Below are positions 1-6,791 of a DNA stretch of 36,820 nucleotides, piece after piece. Under the pieces are notes generated by a model. The model was not told where the DNA came from and made no database searches. It saw only the letters and a list, made by a program, of their open reading frames with translations. Both the position numbers and the translations under genes were made by a program. The stretch lies in NCBI RefSeq assembly GCF_000739015.1, contig NZ_JPUG01000035.1:1-36820 (forward strand). The letters run 5' to 3'. How positions within the stretch are numbered: position 1 is the first letter of the stretch; every line of letters begins with the position of its first letter. Source of the stretch: Microvirga sp. BSC39 (GTDB lineage Bacteria > Pseudomonadota > Alphaproteobacteria > Rhizobiales > Beijerinckiaceae).

Positions 1-1
1 A

Positions 2-12
2 ACTAGATCCTC
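2..12 (+). repeat. left terminal inverted repeat of the first IS630 element
   Basis: ACTAGATCCTC, the exact reverse complement of 1490-1500. It contains the CTAG target/terminal motif and lies just downstream of the transposase stop codon. Confidence 0.85.
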
Positions 13-22
13 TACGCAGTGA

Positions 23-1162
23 TTATGACCCTTTGGCGAGTGGCTCGGGCGAGGCGGTTTTGGGATAGGCGCGGCCCATTTTGACCCGGGCGTTTTCGGT
101 GGTGAACATCCACCTGACCCGGACCCCGGCGGCGTTGCGCTCGCGCTCCCAGGCAGCGATTTCCCGCTCGAGCCCCTCGCGCGTGGCGATCCGCCGGTCC
201 AGGCACTGGCCCTTGAGCACCCCGATCTCGATTTCGACCATGTTCAACCAACTCGCGTGCTTGGGAGTAAAGTGGTACTCCAGCCGCCCCAGGAGGCGAT
301 GCGCTTCCGCGGCCGGGAAAGCCTCGTAGAGCGCGCCGGGCGTGTGCGTCGACAAGTTGTCCATCACGACCCGGATCCGCTCGGCCTGCGGAAAGTCGAC
401 ATCCACAAGCTCGCGCATGCACCGGGCGAAGTCGCATGCCGTGCGCTGCTCACTAACCTTGACCCGGCGCCAGGGCCGGTGCGCATCCACCATCACGAAC
501 AGGTTCACCGTGCCACAGCGGCGGTACTCGTAGTCGATGCACTCAATCTGCCCCGGTGCGGCCGGGAGCGGCGGGCGCGTCTCACCAATGAGTTGGACGG
601 GGCTTTCATCGAAGCACACCACCGGGTGCTGCGGATCGGACGGCGCGGCGTAGAGATCAAGCACATCCTCCATGCGGGCGACGTATTCGCCATCAATCTT
701 TGGCACGCACCACATCTTCTGCTGCCACGGCTTGAGGGCATTTTCAGCCAGACGCCGGCGCACTGTCTCGCGCGACAGGCTGTTGTGTTGGGTGAGCCGT
801 ACGATCTCGCCGGCCAGGAGCTCCAGCGTCCAGCGGGCCCGGCCCGCCGGCGGCTTTGCGCAGGCGGTGGCCACCAGCAGCGCCTCCTCCGGGCCTGAGA
901 GCTTGCGGGCGGCGCCGGGACGGGGTTCCTCGCTGAGGGCCCGCTCCAGGTTGCCCTCCACGAAGCGGCGCTTGGTCCGGTACACGGTCGAGCCGCCCAC
1001 CGCGATGCTCTCGGCAATCGTCTCGTCTGACACCCCGGCATCGGCCGCCAACAGGATCTGCGCTCGCTTGAGCTTTCGGGCCGCCTGCTTGCCGCCGCTG
1101 AGCATCGTCTGAAGCTGGGTGCGCTCGGCCTCGCTCAGCTCAATCCGGTAGCATATGTTCAT
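23..1162 (-). CDS. IS630 family transposase
   Basis: A 379-aa DDE transposase. The N-terminal half (about residues 10-140) is a helix-turn-helix region (AARKLKRAQILLAADAGVSD, then a WTLELLAGEIVRL segment) that would bind the terminal repeats. The catalytic half shows the acidic triad: D185 in VVCFDES, D268 in VVMDNLSTH and E310 in SWLNMVEIEI. I chose the ATG at 1162 (MNICYRIEL) because the longer reading frame adds 36 residues with no domain character that would run into the divergent gene. The reading frame is intact, so the element may be active. It catalyses cut-and-paste transposition into TA-containing targets, as known for the family. Confidence 0.93.
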   Translation of the reverse strand: MNICYRIELSEAERTQLQTMLSGGKQAARKLKRAQILLAADAGVSDETIAESIAVGGSTVYRTKRRFVEGNLERALSEEPRPGAARKLSGPEEALLVATACAKPPAGRARWTLELLAGEIVRLTQHNSLSRETVRRRLAENALKPWQQKMWCVPKIDGEYVARMEDVLDLYAAPSDPQHPVVCFDESPVQLIGETRPPLPAAPGQIECIDYEYRRCGTVNLFVMVDAHRPWRRVKVSEQRTACDFARCMRELVDVDFPQAERIRVVMDNLSTHTPGALYEAFPAAEAHRLLGRLEYHFTPKHASWLNMVEIEIGVLKGQCLDRRIATREGLEREIAAWERERNAAGVRVRWMFTTENARVKMGRAYPKTASPEPLAKGS

Positions 1163-1220
1163 CTCGGCCTCCCGCGTGAGAGGCCCAGCTGAATCAGCCG
1201 ATGAATCGAGCGTGTGGCGG

Positions 1221-1499
1221 ATGTCCGAGAAAAGCTTCACCGACCGGCAGGGCCAGTACCTGGCCTTCATCGATGCCTACACGCGCGTCCATGGCCGCCC
1301 CCCGGCTGAGACCGACATGCAGCGCCATTTCCAGGTCACGCCGCCGTCCGTGCACCAGATGATCCTAACCTTGGAACGGGCCGGCTTGATCCGCCGTCAG
1401 CCCGGAGTGGCGCGAAGCATCGAGGTGTTGGTCGCCCCTGAAGGCCTGCCCCTCCTCCGCCATCCCCAACCCGTCAAATCCTCTGGGCCGAGGATCTAG
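1221..1499 (+). CDS. LexA/MarR-like winged-helix DNA-binding protein, IS passenger
   Basis: A 92-aa protein beginning MSEKSFTDRQGQYLAFI, with a winged helix similar to the LexA N-terminal DNA-binding domain: a helix after FTDRQGQYLAFI, the GRPPAE turn, a recognition helix in VTPPSVHQMILTLE and a wing in GLIRRQPGVARSIEVL. No S24 peptidase domain follows, so it cannot self-cleave as LexA does. The start at 1221 removes a 22-residue extension that would overlap the divergent transposase start. The gene lies wholly inside the terminal inverted repeats and its stop codon is formed by the right end of the element. It probably represses or modulates the transposase promoter in 1163-1220 (inferred). 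Proteins of this kind are usually annotated MarR- or LexA-family regulators. Confidence 0.75.
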   Translation: MSEKSFTDRQGQYLAFIDAYTRVHGRPPAETDMQRHFQVTPPSVHQMILTLERAGLIRRQPGVARSIEVLVAPEGLPLLRHPQPVKSSGPRI

Positions 1500-1500
1500 T
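1490..1500 (-). repeat. right terminal inverted repeat of the first IS630 element
   Basis: GAGGATCTAGT, the exact reverse complement of 2-12. Its TAG at 1497-1499 is also the stop codon of the passenger winged-helix gene. Confidence 0.85.
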
Positions 1501-1520
1501 GTCAAGCCGAGCATAAGCAC

Positions 1521-1775
1521 ATGAGAATTTTGTATTATGCCAAGCTTACGCTTTTTCTTCTGCTCGCGGCTGTAGGTGGCATGATAGGTGCTGTTCTAAG
1601 CGCCATAGCGAGCTTCGTCCTTGCACCCTTTATGATCGGGATTGTTGAGTCTGTTACGTACAGCCAAGATTTTCCGCTCTCAGTCGTTATCTTCAGCGGC
1701 TACTGCTTTGTAGCCGTTAGCTTCGCTTGGTCCTTCGTGAGGTCCTATACCATTCTCGTGCGGACGTTCTGGTAA
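1521..1775 (+). CDS. small two-helix membrane protein, unknown
   Basis: An 84-aa ORF with two probable membrane segments, about residues 8-40 (LFLLLAAVGGMIGAVLSAIA and onward) and 53-75 (VVIFSGYCFVAVSFAWSF). No family is recognised. Its codons are clearly less GC-rich than those of neighbouring genes. It starts only 21 bp after the IS630 end and has no convincing Shine-Dalgarno sequence, so it may be a fragment of accessory DNA or a gene that lost its promoter to the insertion. It could also be non-coding. Confidence 0.4.
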   Translation: MRILYYAKLTLFLLLAAVGGMIGAVLSAIASFVLAPFMIGIVESVTYSQDFPLSVVIFSGYCFVAVSFAWSFVRSYTILVRTFW

Positions 1776-1800
1776 GCGTCGCCAAATGCCAAGTCACCGC

Positions 1801-2610
1801 TTAGGACGGCTTGTCCAGCCCCTTGGGCGAATAGGTGAACACCTCCGCGCCGGTCTCCGTCACGCCCACCATGTGCTCGAACTGGGCCGAGAGGGAGCGG
1901 TCGCGGGTCACGGCGGTCCAGCCGTCGGCGAGCACCTTCACCTGTGGCCGTCCTAAGTTGATCATGGGCTCTATGGTGAAGAACATGCCGGCTTTCAGCT
2001 CCACGTTGTAGGCCGGCTCCACGTAGTGGAGGATCGTCGGCGAGTCGTGGAACACTTTGCCGATGCCGTGGCCGCAAAAATCGCGCACCACGGAGCAGCG
2101 CTCGGCTTCCGCATAGGCCTGGATCGCCGCCCCGATGTCGTTGGTGGTCGCGCCCGGCTTCACGGCCGCGATGCCGCGCAGGAGGCATTCATAGGTGATC
2201 TCGCAGAGCCGCTGCGCCCGGCGCGGCACCTCGCCCACATAGTACATGCGGCTCGAGTCGCCGTGCCACCCGTCGAGGATCAGCGTCACGTCGACATTCA
2301 TGATGTCGCCGTCGCGCAGGGGCTTGTCGTTGGGAATGCCGTGGCAAACCACGTGGTTGATCGAGGTGCAGATCGTCTTGGTGTAGCCGCGGTAGTGCAG
2401 GCAGGCCGGATAGGCCCCATGGTCGCGGATGAAGTGGAAGGCCAGCTTGTCCAGAAACTCGGTCGTGACGCCGGGCTTCACGTGATCCGAGAGCATGTCC
2501 AGGCACTCGGCCACCATGCGGCCGGCGCGGCGCATCCCTTCGAAGTCCGCAGGGCCGTGCAGCGGGATTTCGGGCGCGCGCCTGCGCTCCACAACATCGG
2601 TATCGGTCAT
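1801..2610 (-). CDS. map: type I methionine aminopeptidase
   Basis: A 269-aa cytosolic metallopeptidase that removes the initiator methionine from new proteins. The pita-bread fold ligands are all visible: D107 (NVDVT), D118 (HGDSS), H181 (CGHGIG), E214 (FTIEPM) and E245 (QFEHMV), plus H90 in VVCHGIPN, which contacts substrate. The length is typical of a bacterial type I enzyme without an N-terminal zinc finger. The start is ATG at 2610. It appears to be a single-gene unit, with a palindromic intergenic repeat upstream at 2668-2718. Confidence 0.96.
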   Translation of the reverse strand: MTDTDVVERRRAPEIPLHGPADFEGMRRAGRMVAECLDMLSDHVKPGVTTEFLDKLAFHFIRDHGAYPACLHYRGYTKTICTSINHVVCHGIPNDKPLRDGDIMNVDVTLILDGWHGDSSRMYYVGEVPRRAQRLCEITYECLLRGIAAVKPGATTNDIGAAIQAYAEAERCSVVRDFCGHGIGKVFHDSPTILHYVEPAYNVELKAGMFFTIEPMINLGRPQVKVLADGWTAVTRDRSLSAQFEHMVGVTETGAEVFTYSPKGLDKPS

Positions 2611-2667
2611 TCTCGATCCTTGATCTGTTGTCCGGAATGTAAGGATCGCCGCGCGTGAAGCAAGCTA

Positions 2668-2718
2668 AAGCATCGGGCCCAAAATCGGGTTTGCACTTTT
2701 GGGATCGATCCGATGCTT
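2668..2718. repeat. dispersed imperfect palindrome, AAAGTG-core family (copy A)
   Basis: The arms AAGCATCGG (2668-2676) and CCGATGCTT (2710-2718) are perfect reverse complements. The minus-strand interior reads CAAAAGTGCAAACCCGATTT, which resembles the core of the repeats at 18156-18225 and 19986-20040. It lies between map and the divergent FkbM gene. Similar intergenic palindromes are common in Hyphomicrobiales genomes. Confidence 0.7.
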
Positions 2719-2857
2719 CTCCATGAAGGAGAGCATGCGCCGCGGCCCCGAATGGGCCGCGCATGCGCTAATGTCCTCATGCCCCGCTTGCGATTGGCGC
2801 CCGGGGGTGTCATGAGCAACCCTGTTCATCCGGTTCGCGGCTTTGGATTTCTCGGTA

Positions 2858-3688
2858 ATGAATGACTCCCGCCCCTTCGGGGACTTTGCGCCTTCAGGTC
2901 TCACCCGCTGGGTGATCGACCGCACGCGCGGGTTGCCCGAGGGCTGGGCCGGTCGCAGGGTGGCCCTGATGCTGCGGCATCTCGCCATGAAGATGCTCAA
3001 AGGCCTGCCGCTCGACCTCGAGACCTTCGGCGTGCGGATGCGGCTTTATCCGTACAAGAACGTGTGCGAACGCCGGCTCCTCTTCACGCCGCAATATTTC
3101 GATGCCGACGAGCTCAGGATCCTGGCCTCACGGATCAAGGACGGCTTCACCTTCATCGACGTGGGGTCGAATGTCGGCTGGTATGCGCTTTTCCTGGCCC
3201 GGGAAGCGGGGCCGGCGGTCTCGACCCGGATCCTGGCCGTGGAGCCGCAGCCGGAGATCTTCGACCGGCTGATCTACAACATCCGCCAGAATCCGGCCTG
3301 CACCATCAAGGCCGTCGATTGCGCGATCGCCGACAAGACGGGCGAGCTCACCCTGTTCCTCGATCCGCTCAACCGGGGCGAGGCGAGCCTCAAGATCGTG
3401 AATTCGAGCCAGACGGACGCGATCCGCGTCCCCGCCGTGACCCTGCTCGACCTCCTCGGCCGGGAGGGCCTGACCCATGTCGACGCGATCAAGCTCGATG
3501 TGGAGGGAGCGGAGGATCTGGTCCTCGGCCCGTTCTTCCGGGACGCGCCTGTCTCGCTCTATCCATCCGTGTTCATCGTGGCGAACGTGCCGGAACGCTG
3601 GCAGGCCGACGTGATCGGGCTGCTCACGGGCAAGGGCTACCGGCAGGTGCTCGAAACCAAGATGAACCTGGTGTTCGAGCGGTCCTGA
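2858..3688 (+). CDS. FkbM family SAM-dependent methyltransferase
   Basis: A 276-aa Rossmann-fold methyltransferase. Motif I is FIDVGSNVGWYALF (about residues 100-113), followed by the acidic LAVEPQPE strand that binds the SAM ribose, and the FkbM signature DAIKLDVEGAED (about 209-220). The first 75 residues are an extension before the fold. FkbM enzymes O-methylate sugars, lipids or antibiotics; the substrate cannot be read here. I prefer ATG 2858; an in-frame TTG at 2843 would add five residues and neither start has a good ribosome-binding site. The gene stands alone, divergent from map, so the neighbours give no pathway hint. Confidence 0.85.
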   Translation: MNDSRPFGDFAPSGLTRWVIDRTRGLPEGWAGRRVALMLRHLAMKMLKGLPLDLETFGVRMRLYPYKNVCERRLLFTPQYFDADELRILASRIKDGFTFIDVGSNVGWYALFLAREAGPAVSTRILAVEPQPEIFDRLIYNIRQNPACTIKAVDCAIADKTGELTLFLDPLNRGEASLKIVNSSQTDAIRVPAVTLLDLLGREGLTHVDAIKLDVEGAEDLVLGPFFRDAPVSLYPSVFIVANVPERWQADVIGLLTGKGYRQVLETKMNLVFERS

Positions 3689-3703
3689 TCCTGCTCCAGC
3701 ACT

Positions 3704-3833
3704 GTCATTCCGGGGCCGCGCAGCGGAGCCCGGAATCCATAACCGCCGACGGTGCAGAAAGAAGCGTGTCGGACAACGCTGCGCTCCTTTCGTGAATGTC
3801 GGGGTTATGGATCCCCGCCTTCGCGGGGATGAC
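3704..3833. repeat. 130-bp imperfect inverted repeat, GTCATTCC...GGGGATGAC type
   Basis: It begins GTCATTCCGGGG and ends CGCGGGGATGAC. Inner segments GGAATCCATAACC (about 3732-3744) and GGTTATGGATCC (about 3803-3814) also pair. The transcript would form one long hairpin between the convergent ends of the FkbM gene and sfsA. It resembles the scattered REP-like elements of alphaproteobacteria. Confidence 0.7.
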
Positions 3834-3872
3834 ACCAGAACGATTGGCAGCGCTGCGGATCGCCTCTGTGCC

Positions 3873-4592
3873 TCACCGCGGCGTCACGATCTCCACCGGC
3901 CGGTCGATGGTCACCTCCTGGGGCGTGATGCGGCAGACATAGGCGTAAGACTCCACCCCCGCCGCGAGGGCGTGCCGGAAGGCCTTGTCATAGGCCGGGT
4001 CGATGTCGCGGGCGACGTCGAAGCGCTTGGCATCCATCTGGATGACGTAGACGAGGGCGGCCCTTGCTCCTTCAGCCTTCATGTCGGCCAGCTCGTAGAG
4101 GTGCTTGGCGCTGCGGGCGGCCACGCAGTCCGGGAACTCGGCAAAGCCCGCCTCACGCATGAGGTGGCAGTTCTTGACCTCCAGGTAGCAGGGCGGCTCG
4201 CCATCCTTCTCCAGCAGGAAGTCGACCCGGCTGTTCCTGCCATACTTCACCTCGGGCCGCACCCGGTCATAGCGGGCAAACGGCGCGAGGCGCCCCTCCC
4301 GCAAGGCCTCGGCCACCAGCAGGTTGGGCCGGGAGGTGTTGATCCCGATGAGCTGGAGCGGACCGCCGCCGGCGGGGACCTCCACGAACTCCCAGTTGTA
4401 CTTGAGCTTGCGGTTCGGGTTCGTCGCCCGTGAGAGGTAGACCCGACTGCCGGGCGCCTTCAGGCCCATCATGGCCCCTGGATTGGCGCAATGGGCGGTG
4501 ACCATCTCGCCCGTGTCGAGTTCCACGTCCGCCAGAAATCGCTTGTAACGCTCGATGAGACGGCCCTCGAGCAGGGTTTCCTGAAAACGCAT
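3873..4592 (-). CDS. sfsA: SfsA family DNA/RNA nuclease-like protein
   Basis: A 239-aa SfsA homologue. The N-terminal OB-like part has the family landmarks LIERYKRFLADVEL and VTAHCANPGAM (about residues 12-41). The C-terminal domain carries a PD-(D/E)XK-like nuclease core, SRVDFLLE followed by CYLEVKNCHL (about 121-144). In E. coli the gene was found as a maltose-metabolism stimulator with DNA binding; its biochemical role remains uncertain. I used ATG 4592 (MRFQETLLEG) because the longer reading frame adds 116 low-complexity residues translated from repeat DNA. Length and motifs are otherwise normal. Confidence 0.93.
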   Translation of the reverse strand: MRFQETLLEGRLIERYKRFLADVELDTGEMVTAHCANPGAMMGLKAPGSRVYLSRATNPNRKLKYNWEFVEVPAGGGPLQLIGINTSRPNLLVAEALREGRLAPFARYDRVRPEVKYGRNSRVDFLLEKDGEPPCYLEVKNCHLMREAGFAEFPDCVAARSAKHLYELADMKAEGARAALVYVIQMDAKRFDVARDIDPAYDKAFRHALAAGVESYAYVCRITPQEVTIDRPVEIVTPR

Positions 4593-4663
4593 CCAAAACC
4601 AACATTCGACTGAAAAAACCCTGGTAGCAGGGGAGAAGCCCCGGGTACAACCCATGCCGCTTG

Positions 4664-4975
4664 GTGTCATCCCCGGCGAACCGCAGGCGAGGGAAGGGGA
4701 TTCATGGCGCCGCGTGTGCAAGAGGATTCCCTTCCCCTCCGCTGAGGTCCGACCGGAAATGACAAGCCTCTGTGATCCCACCGCCGTCATCCCGGACGCC
4801 GAAGGCGAGCCGGGATCGCGCGCAGGATCGAGCGCGGGTGACCCTCGCCCCGTTGCGGGGGAGGGTGGCGAGCGGAGTGAGCCGGGAGAGGGGTAGTCCG
4901 ATCGAGCACGGCCCCTCTCCCGACTTGCTGCGCAGGCCACCCTCTCCCGCAGAGGGGAGAGGGCTCGTAGTGTTC
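4664..4975. repeat. block of REP-like palindromes upstream of sfsA
   Basis: Several palindromic units are packed together. The clearest is an inverted repeat with 37-base arms at 4857-4893 and 4912-4948, each containing GAGGGTGGC and CGGGAGAGGGG separated by 12 bases, around an 18-base loop. Earlier units begin GTCATCCCCGG (from about 4668) and GTCATCCCGG (from about 4788), and a further GCAGAGGGGAGAGGG follows at about 4949-4963. The block has no coding character; reading frames across it are low-complexity artefacts. Confidence 0.7.
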
Positions 4976-4986
4976 CTTGTTTGTTC

Positions 4987-5015
4987 TTGACAGAAGCTGC
5001 AAGCTCGGCTATATC
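4987..5015 (+). promoter_or_regulatory. near-consensus sigma-70 promoter
   Basis: TTGACA at 4987-4992, a 17-base spacer and TATATC at 5010-5015, with transcription expected to start near 5021-5024. This is the best housekeeping-type promoter I noticed in the window. The first gene downstream starts 460 bp away, so it more likely drives a non-coding RNA. Confidence 0.65.
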
Positions 5016-5021
5016 GTTGTG

Positions 5022-5185
5022 TAGACCTGCCTCTGTTGAGGGGCGCGCTCGCGAGGCGTCGCAGTGTGGAGGCAGGCACGGTCCTGTGGGTGGGGTGACG
5101 CAGCCTCATTCGACAGGAGGCCCAGGCTGCGTGCCGGTGGTCGGAATCGGTTCAAGGCCCCCGTCGAGCAGACGGACCCCGCCTG
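5022..5185 (+). ncRNA. candidate structured non-coding RNA, family unknown
   Basis: A stretch directly downstream of the promoter at 4987-5015 folds well by eye. CCTGCCTC (5026-5033) pairs with GAGGCAGG (5069-5076), and ACGCAGCCT (5098-5106) pairs perfectly with AGGCTGCGT (5124-5132). GCACG (5076-5080) and CGTGC (5130-5134) could form a competing pairing. No start codon with a ribosome-binding site is present. I do not see RNase P, SRP or tmRNA signatures; a divergent 6S RNA cannot be excluded without a covariance search. The 3' end is arbitrary: further hairpins lie downstream but none has a clear T-tract. Confidence 0.45.
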
Positions 5186-5481
5186 GAACGGTCACCGGGC
5201 TGGCATCGCCTGAACGCCTAAAGAAGCCGTGCGCGAAGAGACAGTTCGGCTCTTCCTTATCACCATCACACATCGAGCCGGGCTGTCATTCGCGCCACCC
5301 TCGATAGACCTTCAGGCTTGAGGCTTCCCAGCCTCAGGCCCGAAGGCGCTGGCCCAGCCGCATAACCGCCCGTCAGTGTTTCGTCACCGAGCGCCCGGCA
5401 ATGACACCTGGGGGTGAACCCTTGCCGCTGCTTGAGAATTGCCGTTTGTAAGGCTAAAGGCCCTCAAAAGGATCGCTGCGC
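5186..5481 (+). other. intergenic, strong hairpin without T-tract
   Basis: No supportable gene. A hairpin with 13-base arms and a TCCC loop lies at about 5313-5343 (arm ending TGAGGCT, partner starting AGCCTCA, one G-T pair and one mismatch). It could end the candidate RNA upstream or be another dispersed repeat. A smaller GAAGAG/CTCTTC hairpin lies near 5237-5258. Confidence 0.5.
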
Positions 5482-6228
5482 ATGGCCGTCTCCGTTACAG
5501 CCGCCCTTCTCATCATCGGCGATGAGATCCTCACGGGCCGCACCAAGGACAAGAACATCGGCTACATCGCCGAGTACCTGACCGGGATCGGCGTGGACCT
5601 GCGCGAGGTTCGTGTCGTCCCCGATGTGGAGGAGGAGATCGTCGCAGCGGTCAACGCCCTGCGCGGCCGCTACACCTACCTCTTCACCACGGGCGGCATC
5701 GGCCCCACCCACGACGACATCACGGCCGATTGCATGGCCAAGGCGTTCGGCGTCGGGATCGACCACGATCCGCGGGCGGTCGCGATGCTGCGGGAGCGCT
5801 ACACCCCTGAAGAACTCAATGAAGCCCGGATGCGCATGGCCCGGATCCCCGACGGCGCCAGCCTGATCGAGAACCCGATCTCCAAGGCGCCGGGCTTCCG
5901 CATCGGCAATGTCTTCGTGATGGCAGGCGTGCCCTCGATCATGCAGGCCATGCTCGACAACATCGCCCCGACCCTGGAGACCGGCGCGCGCATGATCATC
6001 GAGACCATCGAGGCGGAGGGGCTGGCCGAGGGCATCTATGCCGAGGGCCTGAGCCGGATCGCCTCGTCTTATTCCAGCGTCTCCATCGGGTCCTATCCGT
6101 CGTTTTCCACCAGCGGCTTCCGCAACCAGATCGTCGTACGGGGCAAGGACCCGGACACGGTCGCCCAAGCGGCCGCTGCCGTCCGCGATCATCTCGTTCA
6201 CCTCAAGGGTGACCGGGCGCCATTGTAA
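5482..6228 (+). CDS. CinA-like molybdopterin-binding domain protein
   Basis: A 248-aa protein of the competence/damage-inducible CinA N-terminal (MoaB/Mog-like) family. The family motifs are [15 protein letters not shown] (about residues 11-25), where the nucleotide or molybdopterin would bind, and [13 protein letters not shown] (about 69-81). The C-terminal amidohydrolase domain of full-length CinA is absent, which is common in stand-alone alphaproteobacterial forms. The start is ATG 5482 after AAAGGATCG. It is followed 38 bp later by gpt in the same direction, so the two may be co-transcribed. The physiological substrate is unknown; an ADP-ribose or NMN pyrophosphatase-like role is known only for CinA relatives. 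Confidence 0.9.
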   Translation: MAVSVTAALLIIGDEILTGRTKDKNIGYIAEYLTGIGVDLREVRVVPDVEEEIVAAVNALRGRYTYLFTTGGIGPTHDDITADCMAKAFGVGIDHDPRAVAMLRERYTPEELNEARMRMARIPDGASLIENPISKAPGFRIGNVFVMAGVPSIMQAMLDNIAPTLETGARMIIETIEAEGLAEGIYAEGLSRIASSYSSVSIGSYPSFSTSGFRNQIVVRGKDPDTVAQAAAAVRDHLVHLKGDRAPL

Positions 6229-6266
6229 GAGTTATCCTCGCCACCACCGTCAAAAAGAGCCAGCCG

Positions 6267-6773
6267 ATGTCCCCGACCTCTCCCAAAGCCTTCCCCGTCT
6301 CCTGGGACCAGTTCCACCGCGATTGCCGCGCCCTTGCCTGGCGCCTGGCCTCGGCCGGCCCGTTCGAGGCGATCGTCTGCATCACCCGCGGCGGCCTCGT
6401 GCCGGCCGCCATCGTGGCCCGCGAACTCGATGTGCGCCTCATCGAGAGCGTCTGCATCGCGAGCTATCACGACTACAAGAACCAGGGCGAGCTGCGGGTG
6501 CTGAAAGACATCGCGCCCGCTATCAAGGCGCTGGGCGACGGGACCGGCAAGGGCGTGCTCGTGATCGACGACCTGACCGATACCGGCAAGACGGCGAAGA
6601 TCGTGCGGGACATGCTCCCCAACGCGCATTTTGCCGCCGTGTATGCCAAGCCCGCCGGGCGCCCGCTCATCGACACCTTCGTGACGGAAGTGAGCCAGGA
6701 CACCTGGATCTACTTCCCCTGGGATATGGGCCTGGCCTATCAGGCGCCGATCCGCGAAGGCTCGGCCGGCTAG
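6267..6773 (+). CDS. gpt: xanthine-guanine phosphoribosyltransferase
   Basis: A 168-aa type I phosphoribosyltransferase. The PRPP-binding loop is [13 protein letters not shown] (about residues 96-108), with the [16 protein letters not shown] segment (about 39-54) forming the PPi loop and fold core. The WIYFPWDM near the C-terminus is the purine-site region typical of Gpt. It salvages guanine and xanthine to GMP and XMP using PRPP, in the cytosol or at the inner membrane. The neighbouring ligase gene follows within 20 bp, suggesting co-transcription. Confidence 0.93.
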   Translation: MSPTSPKAFPVSWDQFHRDCRALAWRLASAGPFEAIVCITRGGLVPAAIVARELDVRLIESVCIASYHDYKNQGELRVLKDIAPAIKALGDGTGKGVLVIDDLTDTGKTAKIVRDMLPNAHFAAVYAKPAGRPLIDTFVTEVSQDTWIYFPWDMGLAYQAPIREGSAG

Positions 6774-6779
6774 TTGATC

Positions 6780-6785
6780 AGGAGC
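6780..6785 (+). promoter_or_regulatory. ribosome-binding site setting the ligase GTG start
   Basis: AGGAGC sits about seven bases before GTG 6792. An in-frame TTG at 6774 gives a longer frame but lies upstream of this site, inside the gpt-ligase junction, with no Shine-Dalgarno of its own. The GTG is therefore preferred. Confidence 0.7.
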
Positions 6786-6791
6786 GCGCCC

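Larger units (their letters stand above)
2..1500. mobile_element. IS630-type insertion element carrying a wHTH passenger gene
   Basis: The ends are matched inverted repeats: ACTAGATCCTC at 2-12 and its exact reverse complement at 1490-1500. Beyond those 11 bp, about 10 of the next 17 positions still match. Each end contains CTAG (3-6 and 1496-1499), which fits the IS630/Tc1-mariner habit of inserting at TA and duplicating it. Inside are a DDE transposase on the minus strand and a divergent winged-helix gene on the plus strand, with about 58 bp between their start codons. The whole is about 1.5 kb, somewhat longer than a one-gene IS630 element. That the repeats enclose both genes is seen directly; that the second gene moves with the element is inferred. 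Confidence 0.85.

Noticed and set aside
2189..2819. Long reading frames antisense or frame-shifted to map and its leader
   Set aside because: Shadows in high-GC DNA with biased Arg/Ala/Gly/Pro content and no motifs.
4593..4940. N-terminal extension of 116 residues on SfsA
   Set aside because: Low-complexity translation of REP-like repeat DNA; family members start at MRFQ-like sequence.
3704..4975. CRISPR array
   Set aside because: The repeats are palindromic, irregularly spaced and of different types; no regular direct repeats with spacers and no cas genes.
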